Assembly (NCBI RefSeq): GCF_025905425.1
Contig: NZ_CP109603.1
Location: 1,214,001 to 1,278,000 of the forward strand
Length of the DNA stretch: 64,000 nucleotides
Reading direction: 5' to 3'
Source: Pseudomonas putida
GTDB taxonomy: Bacteria > Pseudomonadota > Gammaproteobacteria > Pseudomonadales > Pseudomonadaceae
Numbering within the stretch: position 1 is the first letter of the stretch; every line of letters begins with the position of its first letter. The notes under the pieces are model-generated. The model saw nothing but the letters and a program-made list of their open reading frames with translations, had not been told where the DNA came from and did no database searches. The translations under genes were made by a program, and so were the position numbers. Of this stretch, positions 45,664-55,269 are shown in pieces.

Positions 45664-46212
45664 ATGAAGACGGGTATTGTTGTAGTTGATCTTCAGAATG
45701 AATACTTGCCAGCTGGCAAGCTGCCTTTGTCCGGCATCGAAGCCGCTGTAGCGAGTGCCAGACGGGTAATTGATCACGCCCGAAGTACAGGTCTTCCTGT
45801 GTTTCATATTCGGCATGAGTCTGACGATAATGCTGCTGGGTTTTTTATTAAAGGCTCCCATGGCGTGGAGACGCAGCCTGCGGTTTCGCCGACTGGTGAA
45901 GAAGCGGTAATCGTTAAAAATCATATAAACGCGTTCAGGGAAACTGAACTAAAAAAACAACTGGATGCGAGGGGCATCCAGCGTCTTGTGATTGTAGGTG
46001 CAATGAGCCACATGTGCATTGATGCAGTTGTGCGTGCTGCGGTTGATATGGGTTACCCTGTAACCGTGTTGCATGATGCATGCGCTACGCTCGACGTTTC
46101 GTTCGGAGGGGTGAATGTACCTGCGGCTCACGTGCACGCTGCAATAATGGCGGCGTTTGAATTTGGCTATGCTGCTGTAAAGTCAGTTGATGATTATCTT
46201 CCGACCAAGTAG
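45664..46212 (+). CDS. Cysteine hydrolase, isochorismatase-like
   Basis: Isochorismatase-fold amidohydrolase of 182 residues. The catalytic triad is visible: Asp9 in 'VVVDLQNEY', Lys85 in 'VIVKNHINAF' and Cys118 in 'GAMSHMCIDAVVRAA'. Such enzymes split ureido or amide bonds in nicotinamide, biuret or carbamoyl compounds; the exact substrate is unknown. It lies downstream of the MBL-fold gene and probably shares its regulator. The end 'VKSVDDYLPTK' is typical for the family. Confidence 0.9.
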   Translation: MKTGIVVVDLQNEYLPAGKLPLSGIEAAVASARRVIDHARSTGLPVFHIRHESDDNAAGFFIKGSHGVETQPAVSPTGEEAVIVKNHINAFRETELKKQLDARGIQRLVIVGAMSHMCIDAVVRAAVDMGYPVTVLHDACATLDVSFGGVNVPAAHVHAAIMAAFEFGYAAVKSVDDYLPTK

Positions 46213-46393
46213 AAAGTTGTGAGCGGGCACCTGTGGTTTTGATTAAGGTAACGTGCCTTGTTACAAACGACGACTTTGCTGACGTCGCTTTTGGCCTTGA
46301 TTTCAAAATAAATTGCGCCATTAGGGAAACTCTGAAAAGACTTTCATCTCTGGTGAAATACCCGTCTCACACGAATCGAACGGTTGAGCCCCG

Positions 46394-47369
46394 ATGAAAC
46401 AGATGTCCTTCGCCGATGCCGAGTACGCAGGCAAACGTAAGCAGACCCGCCGCGAGCGTTTCCTGATCGAAATGGATTAAGTGGTGCCCTGGAAGGGCTT
46501 GATTGCCTTGATCGAGCCGCATATCCCTAGGGTGAGGGTGGCCGTCCGACCTATCCGTTGATGGCGATGTTGCGCGTTCATCTGATGCAAAACTGGTTCG
46601 GCTACAGCGATCCGGCGATGGAAGAGGCGCTCTATGAAACATCGATTCTGCGCCAGTTTTCGGGCTTGCTCCTGGATCGGATTCCCGATGAAACCACGAT
46701 CCTCAACTTTCGTCGCTTGCTGGAAAAACATGAACTGGCGAACGGAATTCTCGGTGTGATCAACGGTTATCTGGGCGACCGTGGACTGATGTTGCGCCAG
46801 GGCACGGTGGTCGATGAGACGATCATTCACGCGCCGAGTTCTACAAAGAACAAGGACGGTAAACGCGACCCTGAGATGCATCAGACGAAGAAAGAAAACC
46901 AATATTTCTTCGGGATGAAAGCGCACATCGGCGTCGACGCCGAATCGGGCTTGGTGCATAGCTTGGTGGGCACGGCGGCGAATGTGGCCGACGTGACGCA
47001 GGTCGATCAATTACTGCACGGCGAGGAGACTTATGTGTGTGGCGATGCCGGTTACACCGGCGTGGACAAACGTCCCGAGCATCAGGACCGCAAGATGATC
47101 TGGTCGATTGCGGCTCGCCCAAGCAGCTGTAAAAAACACGGAAAAAAGAGTTTGATTGGGCACATGCGCCGCAAGATCGAATATGCGAAAGCGCAGGTGC
47201 GAGCCAAGGTTGAGCACCCGTTTCGCGTGATCAAGCAGCAGTTTGATTATACGAAAGTGCGCTTTCGTGGTCTGGCAAAAACATCGCGCAGCAGACAACG
47301 TTGTTCGCGTTGTCAAACTTGTGGATGGTGCGAAAACGGTTGATGGGTATGGGCGAGGTGCGCCTGTAA
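46394..47369 (+). pseudogene. IS5-type transposase, copy 1, inactivated
   Basis: Reading starts 'MKQMSFADAEYAGKRKQTRRERF', then stops at TAA 46478-46480 where copy 2 has Gln (DQVVPW). A base is missing near 46530, moving the frame. The rest '[15 protein letters not shown]', 'TILNFRRLLEKHELA', 'GQYFF-like [16 protein letters not shown]' and 'CGDAGYTGVDKR' is the IS5 DDE core. A lost A near 47282 shifts the frame again before 'WMVRKRLMGMGEVRL', ending at 47369. Three lesions make it inactive. Confidence 0.88.
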
Positions 47370-47581
47370 TGCGGGCCAATAGCCCTGAAACAGCGCGACC
47401 AGAGGAAAGCCCTGTGAATTAAGGACAAAGAGGTCTGATTTTCGACCGATTTATGATTTTTTGAGCCTCAAGTAGTAAGCCCATCAAAAAATCGGTGGGT
47501 ATTTCAGACCTTCCTTAGGGATTCTCCGATCAAGTCCCCAAATGTGCTGAAATACGCCTGACCACCTGATCCGAGCCACCC

Positions 47582-48470
47582 ATGAGCCAGATGAACTTTT
47601 CCGACTTCGAATATGCCGGCGAGCGCAAGCAGACACGCCGCGAACGCTTCCTCGCCGAGATGGATCAGGTCGTGCCTTGGACTGGGCTGCTGGGGCTGAT
47701 CGAGCCCGGCGTTTTATCCCAAGGCCGGCGGCGGTAGAAAACCCTGCCCGCTGGAAACCATGCTGCGCATCCATCTGTTGTAGAACTGGTTCTCCCTGAG
47801 CGATCCGGCCATGGAAGAAGCGCTCTACGAAATCACGCCTATGCGCCAGTTCGCACGCCTGACGCTGAGCGCGCGGATCCCCGAAGACACCACGATCATG
47901 AACTTCCGGCACTTGCTGGAGAAGCATCAACTCGCACCTGCGATCCTTGCGGTCATCAACGGTTACTTGCAGGAGAAAGGCCTGTCGTTGCGCCAGGGCA
48001 CCATCGTTGATGCCACCATTATTCATGCCCCAAGTTCGACCAAGAACGAAGAAGGCAAGCGCGATCCCGAGATGCATCAGACCAAGAAAGGCAATCAGTA
48101 TTTTTCGGGATGAAGGCTCATATCGGCGTCGATGCTGAGTCCGGCCTGGTTCATCACGTCCATGGCACCGCAGCCAATGTGGCCGATGTCATACAGGTCG
48201 CCGAGCTGTTGCATGGCGAGGAAGACGCGGTGTATGCAGACGCCGGATACAGCGGTGTCGAGAAACGCGAAGAGCATGAAAGCCGTGAGGTAATCTGGCA
48301 AGTCGCCGCGCGCCGCAGCACGTATACCAAGCTGAACAAACGCAGCCTGCTTTACAAAGCCAAGCGCAAAATTGAGTATTGCAAAGCACAGGCACGGGCC
48401 AAGGTTGAGCATCCGTTTCGGGTGATCAAACGGCAATTTGGTTACGTGAAAGTGCGCTTTCGAGGGCTGC
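47582..48470 (+). pseudogene. IS5-type transposase, copy 2, truncated
   Basis: Begins 'MSQMNFSDFEYAGERKQTRRERF' and keeps the DQVVPW segment. A frameshift follows near 47705, a TAG replaces Gln near 47781 (HLL*NWF) and another frameshift lies near 48108 ([13 protein letters not shown]). The core motifs match copy 1 with many differences, so the copies are not recent duplicates. The sequence ends at 'VKVRFRGL', about 40 residues short of the normal C-terminus, where a copper-storage gene fragment begins on the other strand. Confidence 0.87.
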
Positions 48471-48618
48471 TGCTATCAATGATACCGGCGAACTCTTTAA
48501 CTCCAGAGGCACCGTGATCATGGTGATGTTCATGGTCTTCAGTGGCAGCCACCACTGAAGCTGTCATGGCCACGGCAGCTGTCCCTACAACAGCCTTCAG
48601 AACGTCACGTCGTTGCAT
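48470..48618 (-). pseudogene. 5' fragment of a probable copper-storage protein
   Basis: From ATG 48618, with AAGGGAA upstream, the frame reads a Tat-like leader (MQRRDVLKAVVGTAAVAMTA), then a histidine-rich stretch (EDHEHHHDHGA) and 'GVKEFAGIIDS'. It is then cut by the IS5 remnant. A twin-arginine-type leader plus a His-rich start before a helix fits exported four-helix copper-binding (Csp1-like) proteins of Pseudomonas. The Cys-lined helices that would prove this are gone, so the name is inferred. Confidence 0.55.
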
Positions 48619-48655
48619 TGCTCATTCCCTTGAGTGGATTCGGTCTGACCGCAGA

Positions 48656-48678
48656 CGAGGCTCCAACCGAGAGCCTCG
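48656..48678. repeat. Inverted repeat after the TonB receptor gene
   Basis: CGAGGCTC and its reverse complement are separated by seven bases. The hairpin lies 50 bases past the receptor's stop on the minus strand. It lacks a T run, so it is a weak or Rho-dependent terminator candidate. Confidence 0.4.
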
Positions 48679-48727
48679 ACCGATCCAACCATAGCTCGCT
48701 TCAGTGAAAACCGAAAGCGCCCACCAC

Positions 48728-50788
48728 TCAAAAATCGAAGGTCAGTCCGGCATAGACTGCACGGCCATCACCGGGTGAGTGCAGTGAGGCATCCGCCCCA
48801 TCTGGGTCAAACCAGACATACTCGTAGTAACGGTTGGTCAGGTTTTTCAGCTGCAGGTCCACGCTCATCGTCTCGCTGAGCTTGTAGGTCGCACCAAGGT
48901 TCATCAGCACGTAGCCGCCATAGGTGCCCTGCGTGTTCTCGCGTTCCAGGTAGTAGTTGGTTTGCCCGTTCGCCCAGGCTGTCAGTTGCAGCGCCGGGGT
49001 GGCCTGGTAACTGATACCGGTATTCCAAAGGTGGTGCGGCACGTGGTCGATTTCCTTGCCCTTGCTGCCAGGCAGCGCGCTGCTGGGCTCAAGGATCTTC
49101 GAGTACTGCCAGGAGTACGACATCCACACCTCGGTACGCTCGTCAGGATGCAGATTTATCTGCAGGTCGTACCCCCAACGACGCGTTTCGCCGACGTTGT
49201 CAGACTCGCCGCTCGGGTCGTTCAGACGACGGCTCACTTCGCCAGTCGCGTCCTGACGCCAGTAAGCCACGCGACCATCGACCCAACTGGACGGGGTGAA
49301 CTTGACGCCGGTTTCCCAGCCTTCGTTGATCGATGGGGCAAGGTCCTCGTTGCGCGGCGGCACTTTGTAGGCGGCAGCGCCTGTCCCGACCTGGAAGGTG
49401 CGTCCCCAGTTGGCGTACACGCTGGCGAACGTCCACGGCGAATAGACAATGCTGAGCTTGGGCTGCTTGATCAGCCCATAGTCGTTGATGTCGTAGCCCT
49501 GCCCGGTCATCTTGTTGGTGAAATCACCGCTGATCTTGTCAACGCGATACGCCGGGACGATTTTCAACGACTCGATCGGCTCGATTTCGGCCTGCACGTA
49601 GGCCCCGACTGTATTGAAATCGAAGTCCTGATAGCGGGTCTGCGCTTGGCGCACACGACTGACGGTGCGATAGCGCTCGCTACGGTTTTCCTGCTTCTGC
49701 ATATCGCTGCCGCCCTCTAGGGTAAACGCATGCAACCAGTCCACCTCTGGCCTCCAGGTCAGCGAGGTGATGGCGCCGTACTGATCCTCGTAGGTGTCGC
49801 GCTCCTGCTGTGAACTGGTGCGCCAGTACTGCGTCCAGCGACGGTCGTCATAGGTGTTGAGGTAGGTCTTGGCCGACCAGGACAGGGTCTCGGCCAGGTC
49901 GGTGTCGAAGTGCACGCTGACCTGGTTCATTCGCCGAGTACCTTTGTCCGTGGCGTTGTAGTCATTGGTCATGCGCGGATGGCGGCGGGCGTCATCCGCG
50001 GTCAGGTAACCGGCCTCCTGGGCTTCGGACTCGTAATGACGCGCGATCAGCCCGACGCGGTAGCTGCCATTGTCAGGGGTGTAGAACCACTTGCCGCCAA
50101 AGCTGTAGCGCTCGGTGTCGCCATGCTCGCGATAACCGTCGACCTGCTGCCGGCCGAAGAAGTAGTTCTGTGTCCAGTTGCTGGTCTCGATGCCCTTGGC
50201 CAGTTGCACTTCGCGGGTGTTGAAGCTGCCGTAGCGCAGACGCGCCTTGTTGTAGTTGCCACCCGTGCGGGTATTGATGTTGACGTTACCGGCGATGTTG
50301 TTTAGGCCATAACGCGGGTCGCTCGTACCGCGTACCACTTCGATGCTGTCGATGTCCAAGGGGAACACCGAATCGATGAAAGGCATGTTGCCGTCGTTGG
50401 TGTTGCTGGGGATGCCATCGATCAGCAGCTTCACCGCGTTCACTTCGCCTTCGCCATTGAAACCGCGGAACGACAACTTGCCCGAGGTGGTGCCCTGGTT
50501 GAACTCGGTCAACAGCACCCCTGGCGCACGACTGAACAGTTCCCAGCTGTAGGTCACGGGCATCTTTTCGAGGATATCGCCCCCCAGGATGTCCACCGAA
50601 CTGAGCACGCTGCTGGTGGCCAGCGGGCCGCTCTGCGTGCCGGTCACGGAGACCGCTCCGAGGATCAAGGTCGCGTTTTGGCTGGGCAACGTCTCGGCCA
50701 CAGCCATCGACAGAGGGGTCAGGGTTGTAACACAGGTAAGGGCAAACAGCGGGAATACCGCACGGGCGGTGCTATACAACGCAGGCAT
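48728..50788 (-). CDS. TonB-dependent outer-membrane receptor
   Basis: Beta-barrel receptor of 686 residues that takes up a ligand across the outer membrane using TonB. A signal peptide (about 1-30) precedes the plug: 'GVLLTEFNQGTTSGKLSFRGFNGEGEVNAVKLLIDGIPSN' and 'IDSIEVVRGTSDPRYGLNNIAGNVNI'. The C-terminus ends in 'AVYAGLTFDF' with the terminal Phe needed for barrel insertion. The ligand is unknown. Co-location with DUF2946, CIO and copper genes suggests a metal or metal-chelate, but FecA-like uptake is equally possible. Confidence 0.92.
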   Translation of the reverse strand: MPALYSTARAVFPLFALTCVTTLTPLSMAVAETLPSQNATLILGAVSVTGTQSGPLATSSVLSSVDILGGDILEKMPVTYSWELFSRAPGVLLTEFNQGTTSGKLSFRGFNGEGEVNAVKLLIDGIPSNTNDGNMPFIDSVFPLDIDSIEVVRGTSDPRYGLNNIAGNVNINTRTGGNYNKARLRYGSFNTREVQLAKGIETSNWTQNYFFGRQQVDGYREHGDTERYSFGGKWFYTPDNGSYRVGLIARHYESEAQEAGYLTADDARRHPRMTNDYNATDKGTRRMNQVSVHFDTDLAETLSWSAKTYLNTYDDRRWTQYWRTSSQQERDTYEDQYGAITSLTWRPEVDWLHAFTLEGGSDMQKQENRSERYRTVSRVRQAQTRYQDFDFNTVGAYVQAEIEPIESLKIVPAYRVDKISGDFTNKMTGQGYDINDYGLIKQPKLSIVYSPWTFASVYANWGRTFQVGTGAAAYKVPPRNEDLAPSINEGWETGVKFTPSSWVDGRVAYWRQDATGEVSRRLNDPSGESDNVGETRRWGYDLQINLHPDERTEVWMSYSWQYSKILEPSSALPGSKGKEIDHVPHHLWNTGISYQATPALQLTAWANGQTNYYLERENTQGTYGGYVLMNLGATYKLSETMSVDLQLKNLTNRYYEYVWFDPDGADASLHSPGDGRAVYAGLTFDF

Positions 50789-50866
50789 GAAAGGTTTCCT
50801 GGCTAGACAGTCGAGCAGGGCTACGCACCGCAGGTCACGGCGCAGCCGTTGGCAATCAGCGACGGG

Positions 50867-51274
50867 TCAGGCCAGGGGAGAGGCGCGGGGGTTCAGCTTT
50901 GGCCACTGCTCGCGTGGCAGTGGCAACCTGTGGCTGTCACCGAGCAGGAGTGCATCGGGCCAGAAGCGGGGGAACAGGTGACGATAGTAGTCGCTGGCCA
51001 GTAAGGCATGCCCGGCATGGCCACAGCAGCAGTCGCCAGCCTGGTGTTTCATTTCCGGCTGATCATCGAGTTGCGGCAGCTCGGCCTTGAGCTGGGCCAG
51101 CAGTGACTTGGGCAGGCTCTGCGCGCCGTGCAAGCTGCAGAAGCTGCCGAAAATCAGCGATTGGCTGTCGATACGGGGTGTTTGCAAGGCACGGTCGAGC
51201 GGCATCGCCAGCAGGTTGAACAGCACGGCGAAGCAGGCGAACAGACAAAGATGTGCACGTGCACGTGTAAGCAT
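50867..51274 (-). CDS. DUF2946 family protein
   Basis: Protein of 135 residues. It starts with a signal or anchor helix (LCLFACFAVLFNLLAMPL), holds 'GDCCCGHAGHA' near residue 80 and ends 'WPKLNPRASPLA'. The CCC patch and the NPRASP tail fit DUF2946, a family often found beside TonB receptors and copper genes. Function is unknown; periplasmic metal binding is plausible from the Cys and His residues. It precedes the receptor gene by 78 bases. Confidence 0.85.
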   Translation of the reverse strand: MLTRARAHLCLFACFAVLFNLLAMPLDRALQTPRIDSQSLIFGSFCSLHGAQSLPKSLLAQLKAELPQLDDQPEMKHQAGDCCCGHAGHALLASDYYRHLFPRFWPDALLLGDSHRLPLPREQWPKLNPRASPLA

Positions 51275-51375
51275 GAGTCACCCGAACGAATGTGGCGCGT
51301 ATTAAGCCGCATCCGTTGCGGGCTGTACAAGTTCCGTGGTGCGCCTTTTTGTCGCAGGCGCACCACGGCGAGGGC

Positions 51376-51516
51376 TCAATGGCTGCGCATGCCGGCGGCC
51401 ATCATGAACAGTCGGATCAGCCAAGCGAACAGACCCAGCGCTGCAACGCTGCCTGCCCAGATCAGCATCAGCCAGGCAAGGCGGCGCCACATCGGTTGCT
51501 TCACACTGGGTGTCAT
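51376..51516 (-). CDS. DUF2474 small subunit of the CIO oxidase
   Basis: Protein of 46 residues, short for most gene finders. It reads MTPSVKQPMWRRLAWLMLIW and continues with one membrane helix (about 12-38) and a short tail ending MRSH. A DUF2474 protein in this position, 12 bases past the subunit II stop, is typical of CIO operons, where it acts like CydX in bd-I. That role is inferred from position and size. Confidence 0.85.
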   Translation of the reverse strand: MTPSVKQPMWRRLAWLMLIWAGSVAALGLFAWLIRLFMMAAGMRSH

Positions 51517-51528
51517 CACGTTGGGCTC

Positions 51529-52536
51529 CTAGTGATAGCCGTCTTCATGGGTCACCTTGCCGCGGAACACGTAATAGCTCCAGAACGTGTAGCCGAGGAT
51601 GATAGGCAGGATGAACAGTGTGCCCACCAGCATGAAGCCTTGGCTCTGCGGCGGCGCTGCGGCCTCCCAGATGCTGATCGACGGCGGAATGATGTTTGGC
51701 CACAGGCTGATGCCAAGGCCGCTATAGCCCAGGAAGATCAGTGCCAGGGTCAGCAAGAACGGCGTGTAGTGCGCGTTGCGTGCCACGGCACGTAGCAGCC
51801 CGTAGAACGTCACCAGTACCAGGATCGGCACCGGCATGAACCAGAACAGGTTGGGCATGCTGAACCAGCGGGCGGCGATTTGCGGGTAGGCCAGCGGTGT
51901 CCACAGGCTGACCACGGCGATCACCACCAGCAGCACCAGCGCCAGGGGCCTGGCAACATCGTGCATGCGTTGCTGCAGCGGCCCTTCGGTCTTCATCACC
52001 AGCCAGGTGCAACCGAGCAGGGTGTAGGCGACCACCAGGCCAAGCCCGCAGAACAGGCTGAACGGTGTGAGCCAGTCGAGCGCACCTCCAGCGTATTTGC
52101 GCTCGACCACTTTGATGCCTTCGATGAAGGCGCCTAGGGCAACACCTTGGGAGAAGGTCGCGACCAGCGAGCCCCAGATGAAGGCTTTGTCCCAGAGGTG
52201 GCGCTTGGCGGGTTTGGCCTTGAAGCGGAATTCAAACGCCACGCCCCGGAAGATCAGGCCGATCAGCATCAGGATCAGCGGCAGGTAGAGTGCCTCCAGC
52301 ACCACCGCGTAGGCCAGCGGAAAGGCGCCGAACAGGGCTGCACCGCCGAGGATCAGCCAGGTTTCGTTGCCGTCCCATACCGGGGCGACGGTATTCATCA
52401 TCACATCCCGGTCACGCTCGTCCTTGACGAAGGGGAAGAGCATGCCGATCCCCAGGTCGAAGCCATCCATCACCACATACATCATCACGCCGAAGATGAT
52501 GATCACCGCCCAGATCAGTGGAAGGTCGATGCCCAT
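51529..52536 (-). CDS. cioB: CIO-type bd oxidase subunit II
   Basis: Membrane subunit of 335 residues, shorter than the bd-I CydB at 29912 (384). It starts 'MGIDLPLIWAVIIIFGVMMYVVMDGFDLGIGMLFPF' and carries 'TVAPVWDGNETWLILGGAALFGAFP' and 'WPNIIPPSISIWEAAAPPQSQ'. These are the CIO/CydB short-form hallmarks. It lies one base past cioA. CIO oxidases in Pseudomonas resist cyanide and lack the usual haem d spectrum; this activity is known of the family, not shown here. Confidence 0.94.
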   Translation of the reverse strand: MGIDLPLIWAVIIIFGVMMYVVMDGFDLGIGMLFPFVKDERDRDVMMNTVAPVWDGNETWLILGGAALFGAFPLAYAVVLEALYLPLILMLIGLIFRGVAFEFRFKAKPAKRHLWDKAFIWGSLVATFSQGVALGAFIEGIKVVERKYAGGALDWLTPFSLFCGLGLVVAYTLLGCTWLVMKTEGPLQQRMHDVARPLALVLLVVIAVVSLWTPLAYPQIAARWFSMPNLFWFMPVPILVLVTFYGLLRAVARNAHYTPFLLTLALIFLGYSGLGISLWPNIIPPSISIWEAAAPPQSQGFMLVGTLFILPIILGYTFWSYYVFRGKVTHEDGYH

Positions 52537-52537
52537 G

Positions 52538-53953
52538 TCAGTTCACCTCTGCCTGATAATCGTCGGCGGCGGACAGCGGCCGCGCCGGGGTATGTTGCTG
52601 GCCTGGGCCGCCTGGGGTGTGGTGGTCGCCCTCGCCAGGTTTCGGCCCTTTGCGCACTAGGCGCATCATGTAGCCAAGGCCGGTGCCGAACAGGGCGAAG
52701 TACACCACCACGAACGTCACCAAGGTGATGCTGAGCTGCGTGGCGTCATGGTTCGACACGCCATCGGCGGTGCGCTGCAAGCCATACACCACCCACGGCT
52801 GGCGGCCGATTTCGGTGGTGAACCAGCCGGCGAGGATCGCCACGAGCCCGGACGGGCCCATCCACAACGTCAGGTACAGGAACGGGCGCGAGGTGTAGAG
52901 CGTGCCGCGCTTGCGCAGCCACAGGCTCCACAGACCGACGAAGATCATCAGCAAGCCGAGGCCGACCATGACCCGGAACGACCAGAAGACAATGGTCGAG
53001 TTGGGCCGGTCCTCAGGCGGGAACTCCTTCATCGCCGGCACCTGCTTGTCCAGGCTATGGGTCAGGATCAGGCTGCCGAGCGCCGGGATCTCGACTTTGA
53101 AGCGAGTGGTTTCGGCCTTCATGTCGGGGATGCCGAACAGGATCAAAGGTGTCGGCTCACCCGGTTTGTTCTCCCAGTGGCCTTCGATCGCCGCGATTTT
53201 CACCGGCTGGTGCTTTAGGGTGTTAAGTCCATGGAAATCGCCAATGATCGCCTGCACCGGCGCCACGATCAGGGCCATCCACATGGCCATCGACAGCATC
53301 TTGCGGATGGCCGGGTTGTCACGCCCACGCAGCAGGTGCCAGGCCGCCGAGGCGCCGACGAAGAACGCTGTGGCAACGAACGCGGCCGTGGCCATGTGCA
53401 TCAGGCGGTAGGGAAATGATGGGTTGAAGATGACGGCCAGCCAGTCCACCGGAATCACCCGGCCATCGACAATTTCATAGCCCTGGGGCGTTTGCATCCA
53501 GCTGTTGGAGGCGAGAATCCAGAAGGTCGAGACCAGCGTGCCGAGCGCGACCATCACCGTGGAGAAGAAGTGCAGGCCACGGCCGACGCGATTCCAGCCA
53601 AACAGCATAACCCCTAGGAAGCCTGCCTCCAGGAAGAACGCGGTGAGCACTTCATAGGTCAGCAACGGGCCGGTAATAGCACCGGCGAAATCGGAGAAGC
53701 GGCTCCAGTTGGTGCCGAACTGGTACGCCATGACCAAGCCGGACACCACGCCCATGCCGAAGTTGACGGCGAAGATCTTCGACCAGAAGTGGTAGAGGTC
53801 ACGGTAGACCTGCTGGTTCGAACGCAGCCACAGCCCTTCGAGCACTGCCAGGTAACTGGCAAGGCCGATGGTGATGGCGGGGAACAGGATGTGGAAGGAA
53901 ACGGTGAAGGCGAACTGGATTCGAGCCAGGTCTAGCGCATCGAGCACGTTCAT
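52538..53953 (-). CDS. cioA: CIO-type bd oxidase subunit I
   Basis: Haem-bearing subunit of 471 residues. ATG 53953 (MNVLDALDLARIQFAFTVSFHILFP) is chosen over 53971, giving the family N-terminus with the haem ligand at about His21. 'TEIGRQPWVVYGLQRTADGVS' is the conserved signature. The quinol loop is short, as in the CIO class, and the length is about 70 residues less than the CydA at 31053. It is first in cioA-cioB-DUF2474. The C-terminal 40 residues are polar. Confidence 0.95.
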   Translation of the reverse strand: MNVLDALDLARIQFAFTVSFHILFPAITIGLASYLAVLEGLWLRSNQQVYRDLYHFWSKIFAVNFGMGVVSGLVMAYQFGTNWSRFSDFAGAITGPLLTYEVLTAFFLEAGFLGVMLFGWNRVGRGLHFFSTVMVALGTLVSTFWILASNSWMQTPQGYEIVDGRVIPVDWLAVIFNPSFPYRLMHMATAAFVATAFFVGASAAWHLLRGRDNPAIRKMLSMAMWMALIVAPVQAIIGDFHGLNTLKHQPVKIAAIEGHWENKPGEPTPLILFGIPDMKAETTRFKVEIPALGSLILTHSLDKQVPAMKEFPPEDRPNSTIVFWSFRVMVGLGLLMIFVGLWSLWLRKRGTLYTSRPFLYLTLWMGPSGLVAILAGWFTTEIGRQPWVVYGLQRTADGVSNHDATQLSITLVTFVVVYFALFGTGLGYMMRLVRKGPKPGEGDHHTPGGPGQQHTPARPLSAADDYQAEVN

Positions 53954-54247
53954 GATGATGAAAAGCCTCACGGGGGGCAGTGCGCAAGAGCGCCAGTTTC
54001 TGGATGCAGGGGCCGGGTCCTGATCGGTTCTGCGCGGGGGTGTAAGGAAGGTTCAGTTTGGACATCGCCATGGCGGCGCCACTGTATTGACTGAGCCCCA
54101 TTAGGCCAACTGCGACAATCTGTCCCGGCGATTGGCCTATGGATCTTTTACGGTGCTATTGGCTTGTGGTGTGGCGCTCTGTCGCACTGGGTGCAAGTCA
54201 AAGGTCGAGCTTCAAGCTGGCAGTGTTAGATGCTAAAGTCGCTGCCC

Positions 54248-54625
54248 ATGAACCGTCCGCCTTCAAACCGACCCCTCATTGCCTTGGCACTGTACTTCTG
54301 TGTCCTGTTCAATGTGCTTGGCTGTGGCCTTGCCCACGGGCAGGCAGTGGGGCTGGCGCTGAATGGGTTCGGTGGTGCCTTCTGCAGCCTCGGTGGCGAT
54401 ATCGCCTCAATGAAGGCCAAGCAGGACAGCGCCCTGACGGGCGACTTGAGCATTCCGTTCAGTTGCCCAATGGGCTCGGCGGCTTTTCTGACCTTGGTAT
54501 TCCTGATCGGTGTCGCTTGGCTGCTGGCCATTGCTAATAACCGTCCGATCATGCGCGAGGTCCGCAGCCAAGCGCCTCCCCGCTATTGCTGGCCTTCGTC
54601 CAACCCCCGCGCTTCCCCTCTCTGA
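54248..54625 (+). CDS. DUF2946 family protein
   Basis: Protein of 125 residues (ATG 54248; ATG 54230 in the same frame is possible). A signal or anchor helix (LIALALYFCVLFNVLGCGLAHG) precedes 'GFGGAFCSLGG' and a second hydrophobic segment (FLTLVFLIGVAWLLAI). It ends 'YCWPSSNPRASPL'. The CGLAHGQ and NPRASP elements recur in the DUF2946 protein at 62152. It starts a three-gene run with the next DUF2946 gene and the 191-residue protein. Function unknown. Confidence 0.82.
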   Translation: MNRPPSNRPLIALALYFCVLFNVLGCGLAHGQAVGLALNGFGGAFCSLGGDIASMKAKQDSALTGDLSIPFSCPMGSAAFLTLVFLIGVAWLLAIANNRPIMREVRSQAPPRYCWPSSNPRASPL

Positions 54626-54801
54626 CACTGCCTGCGCCCTGGCGCTGGGGCGGGCCTCTGCCCGCTTTCCGGTTGGCGGGTCCGTGGCGTATGCCTGCGG
54701 CATATCCCTCACGGACCTGGCGGCTGACATCACCGTCGTTTGAGAGAAACCATCATGCCTGATTGGATCTCCACGCCCTCGCAATCTGCCGAGGCGTGAA
54801 T

Positions 54802-55191
54802 ATGAACCGCTGCGGCCTGCGCCCGCGTACCTGGGATAACCTCTGGGTCGCGGCACTGCTGGCTATGTTGCTCAAAGTGCTGGCGTTGCCTATGGCCAGC
54901 ACCTTGGGCGACTTGAGCCTGGCCCAACTGCTGGCGGGCAGCTACTGCTCGTCGGGTGGTGTGCAGCCAGCGCTTGCAGACAAGGATGGGAACCTCAGCC
55001 CGAAGGCATCCGATCCTGGACACTGCTGCTGCGCGCAGGGAGGCCCGGCGCCGTTGCCTGCCGCATTGGTCTTGCCCACGGCACCTGTCCAGGCATTGCC
55101 GACCGCGCTGGTGCGGGTCGCTCTGGCATGCTCGCCTCGGCACTGCTGGCCGTCGATAAACCCACGTGCCTCCCCGATGCTGATCGCCTGA
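54802..55191 (+). CDS. DUF2946 family protein
   Basis: Protein of 129 residues. ATG 54802 has GAGG seven bases upstream. It has a hydrophobic N-terminal segment (VAALLAMLLKVLALPMAS), 'GSYCSSGG', 'GHCCCAQGG' at about 77-85 and the end 'HCWPSINPRASPMLIA'. The CCC patch and tail match the DUF2946 protein at 50867. It follows the DUF2946 gene at 54248 and precedes the 191-residue gene by 78 bases. Confidence 0.83.
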   Translation: MNRCGLRPRTWDNLWVAALLAMLLKVLALPMASTLGDLSLAQLLAGSYCSSGGVQPALADKDGNLSPKASDPGHCCCAQGGPAPLPAALVLPTAPVQALPTALVRVALACSPRHCWPSINPRASPMLIA

Positions 55192-55269
55192 CCTGACAAG
55201 GAACCCATGCCGTGCCCCCTGAACGGGGACACCGGCATGTCAAAGGCTATCTGTATCCAGGAGTACACG

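Larger units (their letters stand above)
46321..48470. mobile_element. Two tandem decayed IS5-type elements
   Basis: Copy 1 runs from about 46321 to 47516 and copy 2 starts where it ends. Both left ends share a TTAGGG...CTC-x-GA...AAG pattern. A partial inverted counterpart (TTTCAGACCTTCC) ends copy 1. Copy 2 is cut inside its transposase near 48470. The ends are approximate. Confidence 0.6.

Noticed and set aside
49910..50305. Plus-strand frame over the TonB receptor
   Set aside because: It is antisense to the plug domain and low in complexity.
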